A stretch of 64,000 bases of DNA from assembly GCF_000769405.2 (NCBI RefSeq), contig NZ_CP053440.1:248001-312000 (forward strand), in the 5' to 3' direction. The notes under the pieces are model-generated. The model searched no databases. It worked only from the letters and a program-made list of their open reading frames with translations, and was not told where the DNA came from. Source of the stretch: Rhizobium brockwellii (GTDB lineage Bacteria > Pseudomonadota > Alphaproteobacteria > Rhizobiales > Rhizobiaceae). This document shows, piece by piece, positions 25,820-36,966 of the stretch; position 1 is the stretch's first letter, and each line of letters begins with the position of its first letter. The position numbers and the translations under genes were made by a program.

Positions 25820-26779
25820 TCACCGACTGCCTTGAGTTGGACCGGCCCGAGGAATGAAACCCGGGACTCCAGTCTCGATGACGCCGTTGAAGCGAATGTT
25901 CGTCTTTATGCCATCTCGGATCTGCTGCATCGCGTCTTCCGGCAATTCGGAAAGGTCAAAATTCTCCTTGATCCGGCTGGGTGTGACCGAGGTGGTGAGG
26001 AAGGCAGTGCCACGCTGCGCTGCCCAGGCCAGCGCAACCTGCGCCGGCGTCTTGTTGACGCGATGAGCTATTGCCTTAATGACCGGATCTTCGAGCAGAT
26101 TGGGCTCCATGCCATGCCCGAGAGCCGCAAAGGCCAGCAGGACGATCCCGTGCTCTCGGCAAAATTCAAGCAACTCCCATTCCGGCAGGTACGGATGCGA
26201 CTCCACTTGCACCACGGCCGGCTTGATCCGCGCAACCGCGACAACGTCCTTCAACTTTTCCAGCGTAACATCCGACAGGCCGATGGACCTGCACCTGCCA
26301 CTGTCCACAAGCGCCTCAAGCGCGCGCCAAGTGTCGATTAGACTCACTCCTGAATCGTAAATGACCTCGCCGTGTTCGTCCCTTGGATCATTCTCGTCGC
26401 CGGGTTGAAATGCGAAAGGGGTGTGGATGAGATAACAGTCGACATAATCGACCTGAAGACGTCGAAGGCTCGCCTGAAATGCAGCAAGCACCCGCTCCGG
26501 ACGGTGATTGGTATTCCAGAGCTTGGTCGTGACAAATACATCTTCGCGCCGGACCGTGCCCGCGGCGAAGGCGTCGCGCATCGCCTCTCCGACTGCGTCT
26601 TCATTGCCATATCGTTCCGCGCAATCGAGATGCCGGAACCCAGCTTCAAGCGCTGCGGCAACGGCACGTTTGGTGGTGGCAGGATCGGGAATCAGCGTAC
26701 CGAAACCCAATGCCGGAATCGAGGTCGCGCCGTCGGAGAGGGGAATTCTTTTGTAGCGGAGCATATGAGTGACTTCCAT
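25820..26779 (-). CDS. Aldo/keto reductase
   Basis: An NAD(P)H-dependent carbonyl reductase of 319 residues. The catalytic tetrad is complete: Asp52 and Tyr57 (RHLDCAERYGNE), Lys86 (TTKLWNTNH) and His119 (CYLIHTPF). The phosphate-binding end (TTSVTPSRIKENF) is present near residue 270. Start ATG 26779 has AGGGA upstream. It lies between an MFS/HlyD efflux pair and a TetR gene, so detoxification of an aldehyde or quinone-like compound is a reasonable guess. Substrate is unknown. Confidence 0.92.
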   Translation of the reverse strand: MEVTHMLRYKRIPLSDGATSIPALGFGTLIPDPATTKRAVAAALEAGFRHLDCAERYGNEDAVGEAMRDAFAAGTVRREDVFVTTKLWNTNHRPERVLAAFQASLRRLQVDYVDCYLIHTPFAFQPGDENDPRDEHGEVIYDSGVSLIDTWRALEALVDSGRCRSIGLSDVTLEKLKDVVAVARIKPAVVQVESHPYLPEWELLEFCREHGIVLLAFAALGHGMEPNLLEDPVIKAIAHRVNKTPAQVALAWAAQRGTAFLTTSVTPSRIKENFDLSELPEDAMQQIRDGIKTNIRFNGVIETGVPGFIPRAGPTQGSR

Positions 26780-26965
26780 GTTAAGTCCCTAGATTTAGAT
26801 TGGATGGCATATTTAAGAGCGAACGCTTCCTGGCGCCTAAATGCCGAGCGACGGCTGCACACGCGCCGCCTTCTTCATGAAGAAAGCAACCGACGGGTCG
26901 TCCACGACACTTCCCCCTGATGCACGGACAATCGCGATCCCAATACGGCGGCGCGGTGGGATCAT

Positions 26966-28495
26966 TTATCGTGTCGTCAGCGGATGAGAGGGGGATGGTG
27001 CCATAAGCGAGACGACAACCAGCCCCGCAATCGCGGCCGCAAAGGTGATCCAAAAACCATCAATGTAGGCCTCGGCGTTCGCCTCCCTTTGCACCACGCT
27101 CGCCAGCACGCCGACACCCCGCGCCGCCGAACCCGAACCGAGTTGCGTCAATGTGGTATTCCACCCGGGCGTCGCGCCCGTAACATGCAAGCCGATAAGA
27201 TAGGAGTGGAGTTGTTCCCGCTGCCGTATCCAGGTGTTCATCGTCGTCGTGACAGTTTCCGAGCAGATCAATCGCATGACCTGTACATATGCGGTGAGCG
27301 ATATTGCCCTCGCTGGATTTACGTTGCTGAACAACGTCGCGACCGCGGCCAGAAATACGATTTCTTCACCGAACGTCTGAAGGATGACGATCAGTCGGAA
27401 CTCCGGTAGCGACCATAAGCTGGTCAACTGCGTGCCAAGCCACGCCGATAGAGCGAAGCAGATGAAGCCGATCATCAACGCGGCTCGCTGCTTGAGAGTC
27501 TGGACAAGGGCGACTGCAGTGACAGTTGCGCCGGCCAGAAGGAGAATTGCATAAGGTGCGGCGAAGTCACCGATTTGTTCCGGTCGCAAATGTGCCACCG
27601 CGATCAGGAAGCTCGGCTCCAACAAGGAACTCCCGAGACTCGCTGTCATAAAGCAGCCAATAGCGGCGAAGCCCAGTGCGATGTTTCTTGCGAACAGGAT
27701 CGAGATGTGTGCCCAGGGATACTGCACGCGAGCCTCGTGCCACAGGAAGATGCACGCGAGAAACGCTGTGGCGAGAAGGAGCGAGATGACGAGGCCGGAC
27801 CGAAACCAGTCCAATCGATTGCCTTGGTCCAAAGCAAAGTAGAGCGTCGTCAGAGCCACGCCAAAGATAGCCATTCCGCCCCAGTCGGCTCGATTGAGGA
27901 GCATACGGTCGACCGGCGTCGGCTTGCCGCCGTACCAGAAGAGGATGCCAATCAGGGGCCCGACGAGTGCGCCCTGCCAGTACAGCCATTGCCATCCTAT
28001 GGTCTGCGTATAGCTTCCGGCCGTATACAGGCCGAGATTTTGCGCGAATGGGATTCTCAAAACGTAAAATGCCAGTACGAAAATCCAGAATTTTCGGTCG
28101 ATGTTCCGAAAAGCCGTCATGAGCGTCGCGCCGACGAACTGGCCGAGCAAAACCGCTCTTAAGGCGTGCAGTGCGGCCAGCATTTCGAAGTTGCTGGAGA
28201 ATGGTATGAGAAAGGATATTGCGGAGTAGAAGATGGTCGGCGCGATCATTACTCTTTTAACCCCAAAGACCGCGATCAACCATCCGACGCTCGGAGCAGC
28301 CAGAATCTGTGGAGCGGTGGCGAAGGTGCCAAGCCACGCCCCCTCGTCAAAGGTCAAGCCAAAAGCGCCTCGCAGGTCCGGCAACCCAATGCTTACAGCA
28401 CGTATGTCAAAGGCAGTTAATATGGACGCCATGAGCAAAGCGACCGCGACGAATCCCTGGCGTGGCAGGTCGTTCGGATGATTCATCCTAGGCAT
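26966..28495 (-). CDS. MFS multidrug efflux transporter, DHA2 family (EmrB/RmrB-like)
   Basis: An inner-membrane drug/proton antiporter of 509 residues with about 14 hydrophobic segments. The motif-A-like loop (GWLIAVFGVKRVMIAP) and early acidic region (FDEGAWLGTFATAPQI) fit DHA2 members that work with an HlyD adaptor. The start overlaps the end of the adaptor gene by 8 bp. In R. etli a similar pair, RmrA-RmrB, pumps out plant flavonoids and phytoalexins, and this pair could be its counterpart. I do not assign the symbol because orthology cannot be settled here. Confidence 0.9.
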   Translation of the reverse strand: MPRMNHPNDLPRQGFVAVALLMASILTAFDIRAVSIGLPDLRGAFGLTFDEGAWLGTFATAPQILAAPSVGWLIAVFGVKRVMIAPTIFYSAISFLIPFSSNFEMLAALHALRAVLLGQFVGATLMTAFRNIDRKFWIFVLAFYVLRIPFAQNLGLYTAGSYTQTIGWQWLYWQGALVGPLIGILFWYGGKPTPVDRMLLNRADWGGMAIFGVALTTLYFALDQGNRLDWFRSGLVISLLLATAFLACIFLWHEARVQYPWAHISILFARNIALGFAAIGCFMTASLGSSLLEPSFLIAVAHLRPEQIGDFAAPYAILLLAGATVTAVALVQTLKQRAALMIGFICFALSAWLGTQLTSLWSLPEFRLIVILQTFGEEIVFLAAVATLFSNVNPARAISLTAYVQVMRLICSETVTTTMNTWIRQREQLHSYLIGLHVTGATPGWNTTLTQLGSGSAARGVGVLASVVQREANAEAYIDGFWITFAAAIAGLVVVSLMAPSPSHPLTTR

Positions 28496-29795
28496 GATGG
28501 TCGGCCTTTGTGGAGATATGGGTTATAACCGACATGCCAGGGCGAAGGCGGTCAAAGTTCGGCTGGTTTGGGTCGAGTTCGATCCGAACCGTCAGGCGTT
28601 GAGCGACCTTCGTGAAGTTGCCGGTCGCGTTGTCGGATGGCAGCAGCGCGAATGTCGATCCGCTTGCGGGCGAAATTCTCGAAACCGTTCCATGCAGCTT
28701 TGCCCCAGGCAACAGATCGACCGATATGTCGACCGCTTGTCCTTCCCTGACCAGTCCCAATTGGTTTTCCTTATAGTTCGCAAGGATGTACACCTGAGGA
28801 AGCGGAACGATTGAGATCAGGCTTGTGCCGGCGCTGACATAGTTTCCACGCTGCGCGTTTCGTCTGGCGACCACGCCATCGACGGGTGCGCGCACATTTG
28901 CGTAGCCCAATTCGAGTTCACGCGCGGCAACATCCGCAGCAGCAGTGTCGACGTTGGCCTTAAGGACCTCACGCTGCTTCGACAGCACGTCAAGCTTGAC
29001 TTGTTGGGCAACGACTGTGGCTCGCGCCGTCTTCGAACTCGCCAATGCACGCTCGTGCGCCGCAGTGGCCTTTTCGAGGGTCTGGATCGAGCTTGCCCTG
29101 CCGTCGATACCAAGACGTGTCTGTCGTTCCAGTTCCTTGCTCGCCTGGATCTCATCCGCTTTCGCGGCCTCCCGCTGTGCAAGTGCGACATCGATCTGGG
29201 TAAGCTGGAACGAGCGCTGGGTGTCGTTATCCCCAAGCTGCGCCTGAGCTGCATCCAGCTTTGCCTTCGAGGCGCGGAGCGCAACTTCGTACGGCCTGGG
29301 ATCAATCGAGAACAGGAGGTCGCCAGCCTTTACATGGGAATAGTCATCGATCGACACCAAGTCGATGGTGCCGCTGACGCGAGCGCTGATGGAGGATATG
29401 TCCGCGTAAACTGCAGCGTCCTCGGTGGACTGCACCGCACGTCTTGCAACCCACCAATCCCAATTTGCCCCGGCCGCAACGACGGCTGCAACGGCTATGA
29501 CGATTGCGGATACCGGGACAATGAGTGACGCCGCAGATGCCACGACTGGCGGCGCAGAGGAGTGTCCAGGCGCGACAACCTTTTCCTGAGGCGCGGCCAC
29601 CAGGGCAGTGACATTGGTTCCAGATCTTTCGTCCATTTCCTTCTTCTTTCGCAACCACGACATCTTTTCATCCGTTCGCAGGACCCTCGGTCCGTTTTTT
29701 AACAACCCGGCTTTCTCCGCCGACAGCTGCCGAGCCATCCGGCCGCTAACGGTCCACAGGTGACTCGATCTGATAGTTGAGTGCCCCATCGCCAT
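28488..29795 (-). CDS. HlyD family efflux adaptor (EmrA/RmrA-like membrane fusion protein)
   Basis: A periplasmic adaptor of up to 435 residues. A single N-terminal membrane segment (ASLIVPVSAIVIAVAAVVA) is followed by a barrel-sandwich half, a long coiled coil rich in Ala, Gln and Lys (KAKLDAAQAQLG to about VLKANVDTAA), the second lipoyl-like half (YANVRAPVDGVVARRNAQRG) and a beta-barrel. It bridges the MFS pump to an outer-membrane channel. The start is uncertain: 29795 gives the longest frame, while ATG 29636 gives a more typical short cytoplasmic tail (MDERSGTNV). It is first in the efflux operon. Confidence 0.9.
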   Translation of the reverse strand: MAMGHSTIRSSHLWTVSGRMARQLSAEKAGLLKNGPRVLRTDEKMSWLRKKKEMDERSGTNVTALVAAPQEKVVAPGHSSAPPVVASAASLIVPVSAIVIAVAAVVAAGANWDWWVARRAVQSTEDAAVYADISSISARVSGTIDLVSIDDYSHVKAGDLLFSIDPRPYEVALRASKAKLDAAQAQLGDNDTQRSFQLTQIDVALAQREAAKADEIQASKELERQTRLGIDGRASSIQTLEKATAAHERALASSKTARATVVAQQVKLDVLSKQREVLKANVDTAAADVAARELELGYANVRAPVDGVVARRNAQRGNYVSAGTSLISIVPLPQVYILANYKENQLGLVREGQAVDISVDLLPGAKLHGTVSRISPASGSTFALLPSDNATGNFTKVAQRLTVRIELDPNQPNFDRLRPGMSVITHISTKADHHA

Positions 29796-29846
29796 TCCGT
29801 TCGTTGGGACCGCGTATCACTCAGAGCGAGAAACCTGATTTCATAT

Positions 29847-29864
29847 AAACGAGACGTATCGTTT
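29847..29864. promoter_or_regulatory. 18-bp operator palindrome upstream of the efflux operon
   Basis: AAACGAGACGTATCGTTT has perfect 6-bp arms and a nearly symmetric centre. It lies about 50 bp upstream of the longest HlyD start, in promoter position. TetR-type regulators of efflux pumps bind sites of this size, so the TetR protein at 25102-25716 is the likely partner (inference). Confidence 0.55.
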
Positions 29865-30107
29865 TATCAAGTCCCGTGAACGGTCAACCCGTTTCGGGCC
29901 GGTGTTAAATGAGAAAATGCGATCGTGTCACTCGATCTGGCGCGGGGGGAAACCGGATTCATCCTCAATGAGTGCCCATTGGGACGCTAGCCTCGCGAGA
30001 GCGGAGCGGAAATTGTACTTAGGTGTCGTGCTGGAGTGCAGCCTCTTTCTATTCCGCAAAAAGGCCAGCCGCCGATGCATCTAATCGTTTTTATCGAGAA
30101 ATATGCA

Positions 30108-30136
30108 TTGACCCGCCGCATCGATTACACTTCTTA
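30108..30136 (+). promoter_or_regulatory. Possible sigma-70 promoter of panCB
   Basis: A TTGACC -35 box, a 17-bp spacer and TTCTTA as a poor -10 box stand about 40 bp upstream of panC. The -35 fits well, the -10 poorly, so the call is tentative. Confidence 0.35.
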
Positions 30137-30175
30137 TCCGCGCCCAAGATGGAGTGACCGGCCCAGGGAGGATAT

Positions 30176-31087
30176 ATGCGGGTTTTCTCGAGCATTGACG
30201 AGCTGCGCCATACGCTCGATGCGCTGAAGCGGCAGGGGCGGACCGTCGGCCTTGTTCCGACGATGGGCTATCTCCATGCCGGTCATATGGAGCTGGTCTC
30301 GCGCGCTCGCGCCGAGAACGACATCGTCGTCGTCTCGATTTTCGTCAATCCGCTGCAATTCGGCCCGGCGGAAGATCTCAGCAAATATCCACGCGATCTG
30401 GAACGCGACGCCGCCATGCTAAGGCAAGCCGGCGTCAATTTCCTTTTTTCACCTGGCGTCGAGGACATGTATCCCCGCCCGATGCTTGCTGTCGTCGACG
30501 TTCCGGATCTCGGGCGCGAACTCGAAGGAGCGGTGCGGCCGGGGCATTTTGCCGGCGTCGCCACTGTCGTCTGCAAGCTTTTCAATATCGTGCAGCCGCA
30601 GACCTCCTATTTCGGAGAGAAGGATTACCAGCAGGTCGTCATCATCAAGCGCATGGTGGACGATCTGGCCTTGCCGGTGCGCGTGATATCGGTGCCGACG
30701 GTCAGGGATAGCGACGGCCTCGCATTGTCGTCGCGCAACGTCTATCTCAGCGAGGCGGAGCGGCGTGCCGCGGTGATCGTCCCACAGACCCTTGACGAGG
30801 CCGAGCGCCTGGTCGCCGAGGGCTTGACCGATCCGGTGGAACTCGAGGCAAAGCTCACGGCATTTCTCAATCGCGAACCTCTGGCAAAGCCCGAGGTCGT
30901 CGCTGTCAGGGATGCCTCGACGCTGCAGCTGGTCACGTCGATCGCAGATCCTGTCGTCGTGGCGCTGTTCGTTCGGGTCGGCTCGACACGGCTTCTCGAC
31001 AATAGGGTCGTCAGTGACAACCGAGTGATCGGGAACAACAGGGTTGTCGGCGGGCGGAGCTTGCCGGGAAAGGGAGTGACCCGATGA
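30176..31087 (+). CDS. panC: Pantothenate synthetase
   Basis: Condenses pantoate and beta-alanine with ATP to make pantothenate (vitamin B5, precursor of CoA). The 303-residue protein has the nucleotidyl-transferase HxxH motif His34-His37 ([15 protein letters not shown]), the [13 protein letters not shown] pantoate loop, YFGEKDYQQ and the KMSKS-like [11 protein letters not shown] 30176 has GGGAGG upstream. It overlaps panB by 4 bp. Unusual: the C-terminal end carries three tandem six-residue repeats ([18 protein letters not shown]) beyond the conserved core. In R. etli CFN42 the panCB pair lies on plasmid p42f rather than the chromosome, and the same context is seen here. Confidence 0.96.
   Translation: MRVFSSIDELRHTLDALKRQGRTVGLVPTMGYLHAGHMELVSRARAENDIVVVSIFVNPLQFGPAEDLSKYPRDLERDAAMLRQAGVNFLFSPGVEDMYPRPMLAVVDVPDLGRELEGAVRPGHFAGVATVVCKLFNIVQPQTSYFGEKDYQQVVIIKRMVDDLALPVRVISVPTVRDSDGLALSSRNVYLSEAERRAAVIVPQTLDEAERLVAEGLTDPVELEAKLTAFLNREPLAKPEVVAVRDASTLQLVTSIADPVVVALFVRVGSTRLLDNRVVSDNRVIGNNRVVGGRSLPGKGVTR
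30998..31051 (+). repeat. Three tandem 18-bp repeats in the panC 3' end
   Basis: Units at 30998-31015, 31016-31033 and 31034-31051 encode [12 protein letters not shown] and NNRVVG. The DNA copies have diverged while the peptide pattern is kept, which suggests an old expansion under some protein-level constraint. Confidence 0.8.
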
Positions 31088-31905
31088 GCGCGGCCGGAAT
31101 TCAGAAGCGCCTTACACCAGTGCGCATCTCAGCTATGAAAGGCGGCAAGCCGATTGTCTGCCTGACTGCTTATACGACACCTATGGCGCGGCTGCTCGAT
31201 GAGCATTGCGACCTCCTGCTGGTCGGGGATTCGCTCGGCATGGTGCTCTACGGCATGGAGTCCACTATCGGCGTGACGCTCGACATGATGATCGCGCACG
31301 GCAAGGCGGTGATGCGCGGCGTCGGCAAGGCCTGCGTCGTCGTCGACATGCCGTTCGGCAGTTATCAGGAATCGAAGGAGATCGCCTTCCGCAACGCTGT
31401 GCGCATCCTGCAGGAAACTGGCTGCGATGCCGTCAAGCTGGAGGGCGGCGAGGAGATGGCCGAGACCATCGCCTTTCTGACCAAGCGGGGGATCCCGGTC
31501 ATGGGGCATATCGGCCTGATGCCGCAGCAGGTTCAAACCGCAGGCGGGTATCGTTCCGTCGGCCATACCGAACACGAGACGTCGAAGATCCGCCGTGACG
31601 CCCATGCCATCGGCGGCTCGGGAGCCTTTGCCGTCGTCATCGAGGGCACGGTGGAGCCGCTCGCCCGGGAGGTGACGGCCGCCATGCACGTCCCGACCAT
31701 CGGTATCGGCGCTTCTTCCGCCTGCGACGGTCAGGTTCTGGTTTCCGACGACATTCTGGGGCTCTTCAACGATTTCACCCCGCGTTTCGTCAAGCGCTAC
31801 GACGAACTCGGCAAGAGGATTTCGGCCGCCGCCGCCGCTTACGCCGAAGAGGTCCGATCGCGACAGTTTCCGGCAGCGGAGCATACGTTCAAGCGGCGAT
31901 CTTGA
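31084..31905 (+). CDS. panB: 3-methyl-2-oxobutanoate hydroxymethyltransferase
   Basis: Makes ketopantoate from alpha-ketoisovalerate and methylene-tetrahydrofolate, the first committed step to pantothenate. The 273-residue protein has the typical [13 protein letters not shown] start ([18 protein letters not shown]), the metal-binding [11 protein letters not shown] region, [11 protein letters not shown] and GHIGLMPQ motifs, and the [14 protein letters not shown] segment. Translation is coupled to panC through a 4-bp overlap. The next step (panE/ilvC) is not nearby, so ketopantoate reduction must be supplied from elsewhere in the genome. Confidence 0.97.
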   Translation: MSAAGIQKRLTPVRISAMKGGKPIVCLTAYTTPMARLLDEHCDLLLVGDSLGMVLYGMESTIGVTLDMMIAHGKAVMRGVGKACVVVDMPFGSYQESKEIAFRNAVRILQETGCDAVKLEGGEEMAETIAFLTKRGIPVMGHIGLMPQQVQTAGGYRSVGHTEHETSKIRRDAHAIGGSGAFAVVIEGTVEPLAREVTAAMHVPTIGIGASSACDGQVLVSDDILGLFNDFTPRFVKRYDELGKRISAAAAAYAEEVRSRQFPAAEHTFKRRS

Positions 31906-31926
31906 GGCGAGGCGATGTCAGGTCCA

Positions 31927-32841
31927 TCACCGCGCGATATACTTTTCGCGCATGCTGTCGGCCGACCGGCGGACCGCCTCGGAAACCTGCACGAGCTGTT
32001 TGGCCATGGGCGTCGAATGGCGCCAGATCATCCCGATCGTTCGCGACGGCTGCGGAGACTGGAAGCGCGAGATCGAAACATGCGCCGAGCGCGTTTCGAG
32101 GGGAACAGCCATCTCCGGGATCAAGGTGATGCCTATCCCGGCGCTGACCATCTGAACCAGGGTGGAGAGAGAGCTGCCTTCCATGACTTCCCGGGGGCGG
32201 GCCGGCCCTATCTTGCAGAACGACAAGGCCTGATCGCGAAAGCAATGGCCTTCCTCAAGCAGCAGCAACCGCATTTCGCGCAGCGCCTCGCGTTCGGGCA
32301 CCGGCTTGCCCTCGTCTTCGGGCCGCCGGACCAGCACGAATTCTTCCTTGAAGAGCTCGAGCTCGGTCAGCGAGGGCTCGGACACCGGCAAGGCAACGAT
32401 TGCCGTGTCCAGCTGGCCTTGCGCCAACTCGTGAACCAGCTTTGACGTCTGCGTCTCGCGCACCTCGATCTGGATGCCGGCAAAGCTCCTGTTCAGATCG
32501 TTGATGATCGCTGGCAACAGATAGGGCGCAATCGTCGGGATGATGCCGATGCGCAGCCGCGTCAGGAAAGGATCGCGCGCGGCACGCGCCAGATCCGCCA
32601 GCTCGTCCACGCCACGCAGGATATCGCGGATCCTGAGTGCGACGCTTTGGCCGAAAGCGGTCAGCTTCACCTCACGCGCGTTGCGCTCAAAAAGCTCACC
32701 GCCCAACTCTTGCTCAAGTTCTTTGATCTGCATTGATAATGCCGGCTGGGAGATCGCACAGGCGTCGGCGGCACGTCGGAAGCGGCCATCTCTAGCCAGT
32801 GCTTCAAAATAACGTAGCTGTTTCAGGGTAAGATTCTTCAT
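31927..32841 (-). CDS. oxyR: Hydrogen peroxide-sensing LysR regulator OxyR
   Basis: A 304-residue LysR protein. The N-terminal helix-turn-helix (LKQLRYFEALARDGRFRRAA, then ISQPALSMQIKELE) precedes a regulatory domain with the redox pair Cys200 and Cys209 in EGHCFRDQALSFCKIG. They have exactly the 9-residue spacing of E. coli OxyR Cys199/Cys208, so peroxide sensing by disulfide formation is expected. It diverges from katG with 143 bp between the starts, the classical arrangement. It should activate katG and repress itself. It is convergent with panB. Confidence 0.95.
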   Translation of the reverse strand: MKNLTLKQLRYFEALARDGRFRRAADACAISQPALSMQIKELEQELGGELFERNAREVKLTAFGQSVALRIRDILRGVDELADLARAARDPFLTRLRIGIIPTIAPYLLPAIINDLNRSFAGIQIEVRETQTSKLVHELAQGQLDTAIVALPVSEPSLTELELFKEEFVLVRRPEDEGKPVPEREALREMRLLLLEEGHCFRDQALSFCKIGPARPREVMEGSSLSTLVQMVSAGIGITLIPEMAVPLETRSAHVSISRFQSPQPSRTIGMIWRHSTPMAKQLVQVSEAVRRSADSMREKYIAR

Positions 32842-35174
<2,333 letters not shown>

Positions 35175-35187
35175 TCGACAGTATTTC

Positions 35188-35225
35188 GCCCGGGCGCAGT
35201 TTCGGCTGCGCCCGGGCATTTTTTT
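35188..35225 (+). terminator. Rho-independent terminator of katG
   Basis: A perfect 12-bp GC-rich stem (GCCCGGGCGCAG and complement) with loop TTTCGG is followed directly by ATTTTTTT. It starts 14 bp after the katG stop. The rest of 35226-35430 shows no gene. Confidence 0.93.
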
Positions 35226-35430
35226 CATCGTCTTGCGCTTCCACCGCATCGCTTCTTCTCCCTCATTTCTGTGCTTGTTGTCACAGAGATCCAGTGCGCC
35301 TAAGCCCTTGGGCGCGGGAGACCTCCTTGCTTTGATAAGAGTCATTCAGCGCGCAGAAGCGCGGTGGCTGGATTCCTATGACAGGGATAGGAATGACGAG
35401 CGCGGGGTGGCGTCGCATGATCGCAGCACT

Positions 35431-35988
35431 TTAGCGAGGCAGAATGCCGAAAGGCGAAAGTGACAGCAGATCGGGATCGGTCGTCGCCGTTACTGTCGCT
35501 ACCTGGGCATGGTTTATGCTGTAGCCGTAGGTGAGGACGCGCACGCCGTCGATCATGAAGAACTGCGACTGATCCAAGCCGGGCCGCAGGGTACCCATTA
35601 CGGCGACGGTTTCGTACATTCTTGCCAGGTGCAAAGGCTTTTCCGGAACGACACGAACCAGTTGGTTGGGCGGAGGGGAAGGCATGTGGCTGCAGGCTCC
35701 GGCCCAAGGCACCAGCATGAATTCGTAGACAAGATCGCCTTCCTGGTCGATCGGCAGAACGAAGCCCGTCAATTCGATCGGATGCTCCTCGCCACGCCAG
35801 GCGAGCGTTTCGCCCTGTGGGCTGCTCACCGCCTTGCCCGACAGCGGCACTGTCGCTTTGGCCTGATCGGCCGGCCGTAAAGCACTCCAGAAGATAGGCT
35901 GCGCGGCAGCGGACGCGTCGGAAATTGGCCATGCGGAACCAAATGCCAGCGCCACGACCGTCAGGAGGAGAGGTTTGTGCTTCATCAT
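35431..35988 (-). CDS. DUF3299 domain secreted protein
   Basis: An exported protein of 185 residues of unknown function. A signal peptide (MMKHKPLLLTVVALAFGSAW) probably ends near DASAAA. The DUF3299 core is recognisable by TGFVLPIDQEGDLVYEFMLV followed by PWAGACSHMPSPPPNQLV, and the later VRVLTYGYSINHAQV. The Cys in GACSHMP and nearby His could bind metal, which is a guess. The start at 35988 has GGAGA upstream. It is monocistronic between katG (convergent) and another small secreted protein. Related proteins occur near metal or cell-envelope transport genes in other bacteria, but no such partner is seen here. Confidence 0.85.
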   Translation of the reverse strand: MMKHKPLLLTVVALAFGSAWPISDASAAAQPIFWSALRPADQAKATVPLSGKAVSSPQGETLAWRGEEHPIELTGFVLPIDQEGDLVYEFMLVPWAGACSHMPSPPPNQLVRVVPEKPLHLARMYETVAVMGTLRPGLDQSQFFMIDGVRVLTYGYSINHAQVATVTATTDPDLLSLSPFGILPR

Positions 35989-36316
35989 TGCATCTCCGCG
36001 GGGCCGGCCGCTTTGACCACTTTGCCGCTGCCGCATGGATGCTACTCCCGATCCCACTTGGCCGTCAAAACTTCGGGCGCGGACTTACTCAGGGCTTTGC
36101 GGGGTAGAGGGGGCTCACACGGTATGGCCTCTCTTTCGTCATGTTCGAGCCCGTCCTGCTGCTGTTCGGCACGAAAGTGACCGCAGCCTCAAGCAATCGC
36201 TGCCATCGACCGGAGGTAATAGCTCGGGGGAACGACGACCGAGTGGTTGGCAGTCAGGAGACCCCGCGTGAGGTGAACACGGGATCTCCTTGTCGGACCG
36301 GCAGGCCGGTGAAGCC
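35989..36316. other. Intergenic stretch with one hairpin
   Basis: About 330 bp without a supported gene between two minus-strand genes of small exported proteins. It contains a hairpin at 36257-36289 close to the end of the NTF2-like gene. Small ORFs here lack ribosome-binding sites. Confidence 0.45.
36257..36289 (-). terminator. Hairpin downstream of the NTF2-like gene
   Basis: A 12-bp stem (GGAGACCCCGCG with CACGGGATCTCC, two G-T pairs when transcribed leftward) with a 9-nt loop lies 28 bp beyond the stop of the minus-strand gene. There is no T-run, so it may be a weak terminator. Confidence 0.45.
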
Positions 36317-36775
36317 TTACGTCTCCGGCATCATCGAAGAGTGGTGCGAGGTGATCAGCCACTTCCCGTCCTTGAACTCATAGGTATAGGTGTAGCGGGC
36401 GGGAACCTTCGAACCGTCCTTCAGGGTGAAGGTGTAGGTGCCGACGTCGACGGCCCAGTTACATCCGATCTGGATGTCGCGGCTATCGATGTGGCCTTTG
36501 GGCTCATTCGCCAGGAAATGCTCGAAATAATCGATCCGCTCCGCCTGGGTCAGGCGAGGCTTGTCCGACAAGGTCGCGAGAAGCACGGAGTCCTCACTGT
36601 AGTTCTTGGCGACCTCCTGGGGGCTCAACGTCGCGAGTGAGGTATTCCAGCGGTCGAAGAGCTTGGCGATTTCCGCTTCGCTTGTCGGCGCACAGGTTGC
36701 GGTTGCGGTAGCCGCCGCAGCCGACTGGACCTGAACGAAACCGAGAACGAGGGCGACAGCAATGATGGTACGCAT
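36317..36775 (-). CDS. Secreted NTF2-like protein, SgcJ/EcaC type
   Basis: An exported protein of 152 residues. A signal peptide (MRTIIAVALVLGFVQVQSAAA) is followed by a cone-shaped NTF2-like domain similar to the CaMKII-association type: EIAKLFDRWNTSL, RIDYFEHFLANEPKGHID, and the C-terminal DGKWLITSHHSSMMPE. Members bind small hydrophobic ligands or act as stable scaffolds; a catalytic role cannot be claimed. ATG 36775 is chosen over the longer frame because it gives a clean signal peptide. It diverges from the two-component operon. Confidence 0.83.
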   Translation of the reverse strand: MRTIIAVALVLGFVQVQSAAAATATATCAPTSEAEIAKLFDRWNTSLATLSPQEVAKNYSEDSVLLATLSDKPRLTQAERIDYFEHFLANEPKGHIDSRDIQIGCNWAVDVGTYTFTLKDGSKVPARYTYTYEFKDGKWLITSHHSSMMPET

Positions 36776-36966
36776 TTTGACTTTCCTATGTAGCGGTTCC
36801 GGCGGACATCGCATCGGTCGACCGCATGACCAACATCTAAGGTGCCCGATGCCGCTGCCCCATCTGCCGGGTGGCTCCGATCGGGTCTGCCGAACGGCAT
36901 AGATGACATTCCTGCCGGAATGACTATCGTGCCCGCGTCATTCATCTCGGAGCAGCACCGTCAGGC

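Larger units (their letters stand above)
29796..30175. other. Divergent regulatory region between the efflux operon and panCB
   Basis: 380 bp without a convincing gene. It holds the efflux-side palindrome (29847-29864) and a panC-side promoter-like sequence (30108-30136). Small ORFs inside it have no ribosome-binding site or recognisable content. Confidence 0.5.
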
